In this document: in pieces, positions 58,850 through 64,000 of the stretch
Position numbering within the stretch: the stretch's first letter is position 1
Layout: every line of letters begins with the position of its first letter
NCBI GenBank assembly: GCA_031213475.1
Contig: JARUPZ010000021.1
Span: forward strand, 682,001 to 746,000
Direction of reading: 5' to 3'
Length of the DNA: 64,000 nucleotides
Origin: Nereocystis luetkeana
Taxonomy: Eukaryota; Sar; Phaeophyceae; Laminariales; Laminariaceae
Notes under the pieces: model-generated
The model's database searches: none
Seen by the model: only the letters and a program-made list of their open reading frames with translations
Told to the model about the DNA's origin: nothing
Program-made: the position numbers and the translations under genes

Positions 58850-61800
58850 ATTTTGTTCACGATAGTAGTATTGCTGCCCTTTATCTGCCCAATTGCCAAG
58901 TACCCAATACCCACGCCGAAATCACCCCTTATCTACGGCGAGCTGTACCTACTTCCAACGGCGCTTGTGCAGAAGAGATTGCCTCTTCCGCACATGAAAG
59001 CGATAGCAGCAGCATAACAACAAAAATAGCAGCAACATCAGCAGCAGGAGTAGAAGCAGGCATCGCTGCTGCTGCAGTCGGTTGCTGCAGCTGAAGCTGT
59101 GCAAACCCAGCCGCAACACCAGCAGCAGCACAACAGAAGCAGCGGCACGTACGGCATCGCAGTAGACAACAACTTGCTTTAAAAGCCCAAATTACTGCGA
59201 GAATAGGACGCGTACTGTACGCACATTATCGCACTCAAACCTGAGAACAGGCAGTAATCGAGATACTGCGAGTATGAGCAGTATCGAACACCTGATACCT
59301 GATATCGATCGGCAATACAGAACAACCGCAAAGTACGGCTGATATGGGCAGTATTCTCAGTGCGAATCCCAAAATATTAATGTTGGATATACGTGTAGCA
59401 CACGCAGCAGTATACAGCAGCACAAAACCCCGACATACTGCGAGTACTTGCAGTCGGAGCAAGCAGTCTCCAACCCTCGACTACGTATATTTAAAATAGT
59501 GCTCGCCGAAACAACTTGACGCGTTTTTCAACACAAAATGGTACCCAGCCGAACATCATATCTTGTATCTGGTACGAAGGAGCGCATCTTTAAAGCGGGT
59601 CCGTATCTCCCATTTCTTTAGTAAAGAAATACCTCGCATCTGGATATGTTTTTTTTTTCGAAGTGAAAAACGTCTGCTGTGTATGATATCCTCCGATGCG
59701 ATTGGTCGGTTTTTCTTATCGAACTCACAACACTCGGCCGACTTTCCAACAACCTTCATTCAATTCGAACAGCGAAAACGAAGCTTTGTACGTACATTTT
59801 CGAAGTAGAACGCCTCTGATGCCTCTGAGGCTGTTTCCTATGCGGTTCGATTTTGAGCTTCAGATTTGTACCTTTCGATCTAAAAAATGAACGAACTTGC
59901 TTATGCAGTCCAAATATGAAAAATCCGACCGGAATTTTTTCGATTCGAGACTCCGATGACCCAAGCCGTCGGATGTTGGCCCAAAATCGGACTACCTGGG
60001 TCATCATATTTCAAATCGGAAAATGGCATGTTCTCTAAATTCAAGAAGCTACCCACGACAGGGAACAGTAGCAGAACGATCGATGAATTGGATGGTGACA
60101 CAGCTGTATAGCGACGTTGCTTCGCGCCCGACGCTCCGGCGGCGCGTCCCTCCGTGGCCAGACTACAGTCGCAAAAACCCGACGACTTGGGTCATCGGAT
60201 TCTCAAATCGAAAAATGGAATGCTCTCTAAATTCAAGATGCTATCCACGACAGCAAACAGCAGCAGAACGATCGATGAGCTGTATAGCGACGTTGCTTCG
60301 CGCCCGACGCTCGGGCGGCGCGTCTCTCCGTGGCCAGACTACAGTCGCCTGGCGCGGGCTCGGGCCTAGAGACCAAGAGAAGCGCACTCGACACGCACCT
60401 CTCCGTACATATGTACGAGTACTCGTAGAAAACACTGCTGTACAGCAGCAGCAGCTGCAGCGGCAGCAGTCAGCCACAAAATGGAACACAAAATGCCAAG
60501 ACAGGTTGGTTCTAGCACACTCGCCACGTCTCTTTGCCGCCAAACCAGAGGCAGTCAGCCTTGGCTCGGACGCTTGGGTCCTACGCGCAGGGCAGCGCAC
60601 CCAGCGCGTTTCTTCGCGGCGCCAAACCACGAAAACAGCAGTTGGTCTCGGCGTTTGCTCGAATCTCTACACACGCAATAACTCTGTTTTTTTCGAATAG
60701 GAATACTGTTTCGATATGCCAAGTTCATGTCTGAAAACGCGATCGGGTCAAAATGTGAAGCTCAAAAATCGAACCGCATAGGAAACGGCCTGAACTACTG
60801 TAGTGCTGCTGCTGTACTGTACCAGGTACCAGTAGTTGTTAGTACCCGTATTCCAATGCGCCTCAGCAGTAGACAGCCCGAGCATGTACGACCACCAATA
60901 TGATACTCTCCGATATGATTGGTTGGTTTTTCTCATCGAACTCACAACTCTCGGCCGTACTTATACTCCCCAATAACCTTCATTCCATTACACCGGCAAA
61001 AACAGAAGACGTGGCGAGTTATCTAGCACCAACAACTCAACCACCGGGATATGCAACGATCTGGGACCAAGAGCGGCGCGATACCCCGAGAAGGCGCATG
61101 TAGTCGTCCGGCGAAGAGAGAGGGGCAAGGGAAGGCAGCCAATGGGTAAGGCGAGACCGAGGGGGTCGATCAGGCCGATGGTGGCCCACAAAGCAAGGGA
61201 GTCGGGAGAAAGCGGTACGTAGCATCAGCAAGGCCGAGAGATCGAACCTCGGAGAGAAAATAAGCTAAGATCTAGCCTGTTACAGCATAATAAGCTCTTC
61301 GCCGAGCAAAAGCAGAAACACATATCTCCAGGACCGAAGAAAATAGAACCTCCGTGTCTCCTCGCCCCTTCGAGTGCGGGGTCGACGATAGCGAAACAAA
61401 TCTCCAGGACCGAAGAAAATAGAACCTCCGTGTCTCCTCGCCCCATCGATCTTTTCGATTTCAAATAAAGATCTCGCACCCAAGAATGCAGGACTGCCAA
61501 TGCGTAGACATCGAACACGAAAACGGGACTGTCAGCGCGTACCAATAAAAAATCCTCTGAACAAATAATTAACCCTTCAATCGTTCAGATCCTGAGTTCA
61601 CGACTGCTGTTCACGCGTGCCACCCTTGGACCTTTTAGAACAGCAGTGAAACAAATATCCAGGACCGAATCAAATAGAACCTCCGTGTCTCCTCGCCCCA
61701 GTAAATATCCTTCGAGTTCGGGGTCGCCGCGCTCTTCGGTGGCGCGAGACTCCGAGACGCGCGCAGGGGAGAACACCCGTCGGAGCCCGGCGAGCGCGAC

Positions 61801-61925
61801 CCGCGAGGAAAGCGGTCGAAAGAGCAGGCACGAAGGCAGGAAAGCGAAGGCGTCTGGAGTCTCAGCCTAAATTCAAGGACGATATCGGAAGCGAAGGCTT
61901 CGCTTCTAAGCGCTGAGAAGAATGA
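58850..61925 (-). mobile_element. Dispersed element, copy B (inverted partner of 1-1810)
   Basis: Read on the - strand it follows copy A block by block. It contains a 962-bp Harbinger-like insertion (59829-60790) and extra tandem copies of a GGGGCGAGGAGACACGGAGG segment (61300-61450 and 61690-61730). Confidence 0.7.
59829..60790 (-). mobile_element. PIF/Harbinger-like non-autonomous element, copy 2, nested
   Basis: TIRs GGCTGTTTCCTATGCGGTTC and GAACCGCATAGGAAACGGCC are flanked on both sides by TGA (59826-59828 and 60791-60793). The unoccupied site in copy A reads GTAGTTCAGAGGCGTTC (911-927, other strand). An internal duplication of about 175 bp (60005-60180 against 60185-60350) explains why it is longer than copy 1. 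Confidence 0.9.
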
Positions 61926-62519
61926 CATGAAGTAGATATTTATATACCTGGTATAATACAATATTTTACCTGCTCCTGTATACATACATGTGTCTTCTCG
62001 ACAAATCAGGTATGCCTTGGGCGTCGTCCCTAAATTTTAATTCGATTCGGATCTATTTTTCTCAACATTTCGGGGTAATTTCGGGGTAATTTTCCCATTC
62101 TTTTTTTTAATGGTCTATGCTCATGGGGGGGGTTTTTAAGACCGGTACGGCATTTCTCTCGGCTGCGCGAATTTGGAGCGCTTTGTTTCACGTGCCAATT
62201 CCAAAAAATAACGGAGAAAAAAACGGTAGCCCCCTTGGAAAAATTGTTCTGCCTGGACCATACGAGTACGAAAAACAATTTTTTAGGAAGGCCGGGCAAA
62301 TTTCGATGTCTTCAATCGTGTTGACACAGCGAGCTGTATATATGCCCGACGATATGCCGGCTCTCGCCGAGTTTGTCTGTTGGCTTGCGTTGTCGCGCTC
62401 TGATCGGCACGTACTTGCTTTGCGTTGCTGCTTTGAGCAGGGCTTATGGGCTGTGCTGTAATGTGATGTGCTTGCAGCACAGATGTTCGACGACAGCATG
62501 CTCGTATTTGGCGGGGCTT

Positions 62520-62790
62520 TCCTCGCGACCGAATTTTCGTCTCGGGACGGGATCCCTTGGGGTCGAGATATCCCGGGATTCCCCGGGACGAACTAAGAAG
62601 GGGTAGGTAATGACCGGGTAGGTACAGGACGGGATTGAACCACCCCAGGATTCAACGGGAAAATTGGATGGGATTGACATTTCACGGGATTTCACGGGAC
62701 GGGATTGAGATATCACGGAATTTTGCGGGACGGGATTCACGGGACGAAAAAAGCACGGTACTCCACGGGACGGGGTGTACAAACGATTTT
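62520..62790 (+). repeat. CACGGGATT degenerate repeat, array 1
   Basis: Words CACGGGACGGGATT, TTTCACGGGATT and GAGATATCACGG recur every 15-25 bp. Confidence 0.8.
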
Positions 62791-63189
62791 ACATGGTATT
62801 TGTACGGTACACAGCAAGCACAGCAGTGTTTCGTATGATGGTACGTGCACGATTGTACTTTTAGTACTGATCATACGCGAACATAACCGAATGCCATGGC
62901 ATGTATTTGTTCATCGTCGCGCGCGTGTTTCATATCGTATGGACGGCGTGTCGCACCGGGGGGTGCATCCCTGTCGTTTTTTATCGCACTGAGTTATCTT
63001 TCAATAAACAAAACTTTTGAAAAAAGGAGTAGTTTTATACGTGGAACAAGAACATTTTTAATAATGGGGAAGTATAGAAAAAATCTAGAAATATATACCT
63101 GGTACTTGCAGCACATTTAAAAAACAAATGTGACAGGCGATGTTCGAAAGCATGACTTATCGCCTTTGAGTTGAGCACGTTCAACTCCT

Positions 63190-63545
63190 AACCTATCCCT
63201 GGTATGTAGTATACACCAAAAATCCCTCGAAAATCCCGGTGTATGAGAAAACACGGGCTAAATCCCGCGGGATCACGAAACCACGGGACTGGTGTGGACG
63301 GGATTTGGGAATTCTCTAATTTGACGGAATTACACGGGACGGAACACGGATTTCTCGGGATTTACCCAAATTTCATCGGACTAGTTTGCCCGGAATCGGG
63401 ATTTTAAAAAAAAACGCTGGGCCGGATCGTGATCGAGAACATGTTCACGGGATCAGTTTGGACGGGAACGGGATTTTCAAAAATCCACGGGATCACGGGA
63501 TTATCCCGTATCTCGTGGAATCTCGCGGAATTTTCACAACTGGAA
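63190..63545 (+). repeat. CACGGGATT degenerate repeat, array 2
   Basis: Same words (ACGGGATCACGAAACCACGG, ACACGGGACGG, AATCTCGCGGAATTTTC) 400 bp further on. Confidence 0.8.
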
Positions 63546-63779
63546 AAATCCAGAGGAAAGCCCTGGTGTTTTACATACGATACCTACAAAAAGCGACAGC
63601 AAAATAAAAAATAGAAAATGCTCGCTGGCAAGGGAGAAAGAAATGAGATCCAAATTTGCATAAAAAACTCGAGGATCGATCCCCAACAAATGATAATCTC
63701 GTCGGCAATTACGGGGGTGAAGAGGGCTGTGAGGTGGAAAAATTACCGAGCGAGAGAGCTGAGGGATGGACCATTTAGA

Positions 63780-63890
63780 AGTATTTATGTGTGTGTTCTC
63801 CTTTCTACCCGTCGACATCCAGCACACCCAGTGTCCGTGCTGAGTATTTAATCCTAGAGAGATAGAAGCTCGGTCACAAAACTCTAAATA
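63780..63890 (+). repeat. R repeat fragment
   Basis: GTGTGTGTTCTCCTTTCTAC, CCGTCGACATCCAGCACACC and CAGTGTCCGTGCTGAGTATT. Confidence 0.7.
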
Positions 63891-64000
63891 ATAATACGAC
63901 ATAAAGCTACTCGTAGACATTACTTGTTATATATATGGAATAAGAAGAGCTGACAAACATGTCATCGTACTGGATACGACAGACACCACATGAGCATTCT

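Overview
The window is eukaryotic nuclear DNA with a low gene density. Genes are broken into short exons with canonical GT/AG introns of roughly 0.1 to 2.7 kb, and the intervening DNA is packed with microsatellites, degenerate tandem arrays and small transposable elements. A reverse-transcriptase remnant inside one intron resembles LINE proteins I associate with brown algae. A brown-alga-like stramenopile is therefore my best guess, but it rests on memory and style, not on a search.

Two genes can be read with some confidence. (1) On the + strand, exons at 6799-7065, 9761-9920, 11252-11354 and 13217-13273 splice in phase into the C-terminal half of an RBM42-type RNA-binding protein: the conserved SWED/EW linker, one RRM, the WKDR motif and a lysine-rich tail with a stop codon. 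The N-terminal exon(s) are not secure. (2) On the - strand, thirteen exons between 36727 and 19433 suggest one large nuclear/chromatin protein: an acidic Ser/Gly-rich N-terminus, a BAH domain spread over three exons, a very Gln-rich exon, an AT-hook/polyGlu exon, and a PAH (SIN3-type) domain split over two exons. Phases agree inside three blocks (36727-30368, 28079-22382 and 21053-19433). The two joins between blocks do not match, so at least one exon is missing at each join, or the blocks belong to separate genes.

Layout. 1-1.8 kb: a dispersed element whose inverted partner fills 58.9-61.9 kb. 1.9-5.5 kb: exons of an unrecognised - strand gene, triplet repeats and a duplicated exon. 5-13.3 kb: the RBM42-like gene. 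13.3-16.6 kb: two long minisatellites, one with a 17-bp period. 17-37 kb: the BAH/PAH gene, with its introns full of dispersed repeats and relic exon copies. 37-64 kb: essentially gene-free, with fold-back MITEs (piggyBac-like TTAA, TA-target and PIF/Harbinger-like), tRNA-derived SINEs, a repeat family of about 430 bp in many copies, degenerate tandem arrays and a few orphan ORFs.

The most unusual signal is genome-wide: dozens of TA-flanked micro-insertions (TA-CCWGG-TA and relatives). Comparison of repeat copies with and without them shows that they were added at a TA, and at one shared site they occur in both orientations.
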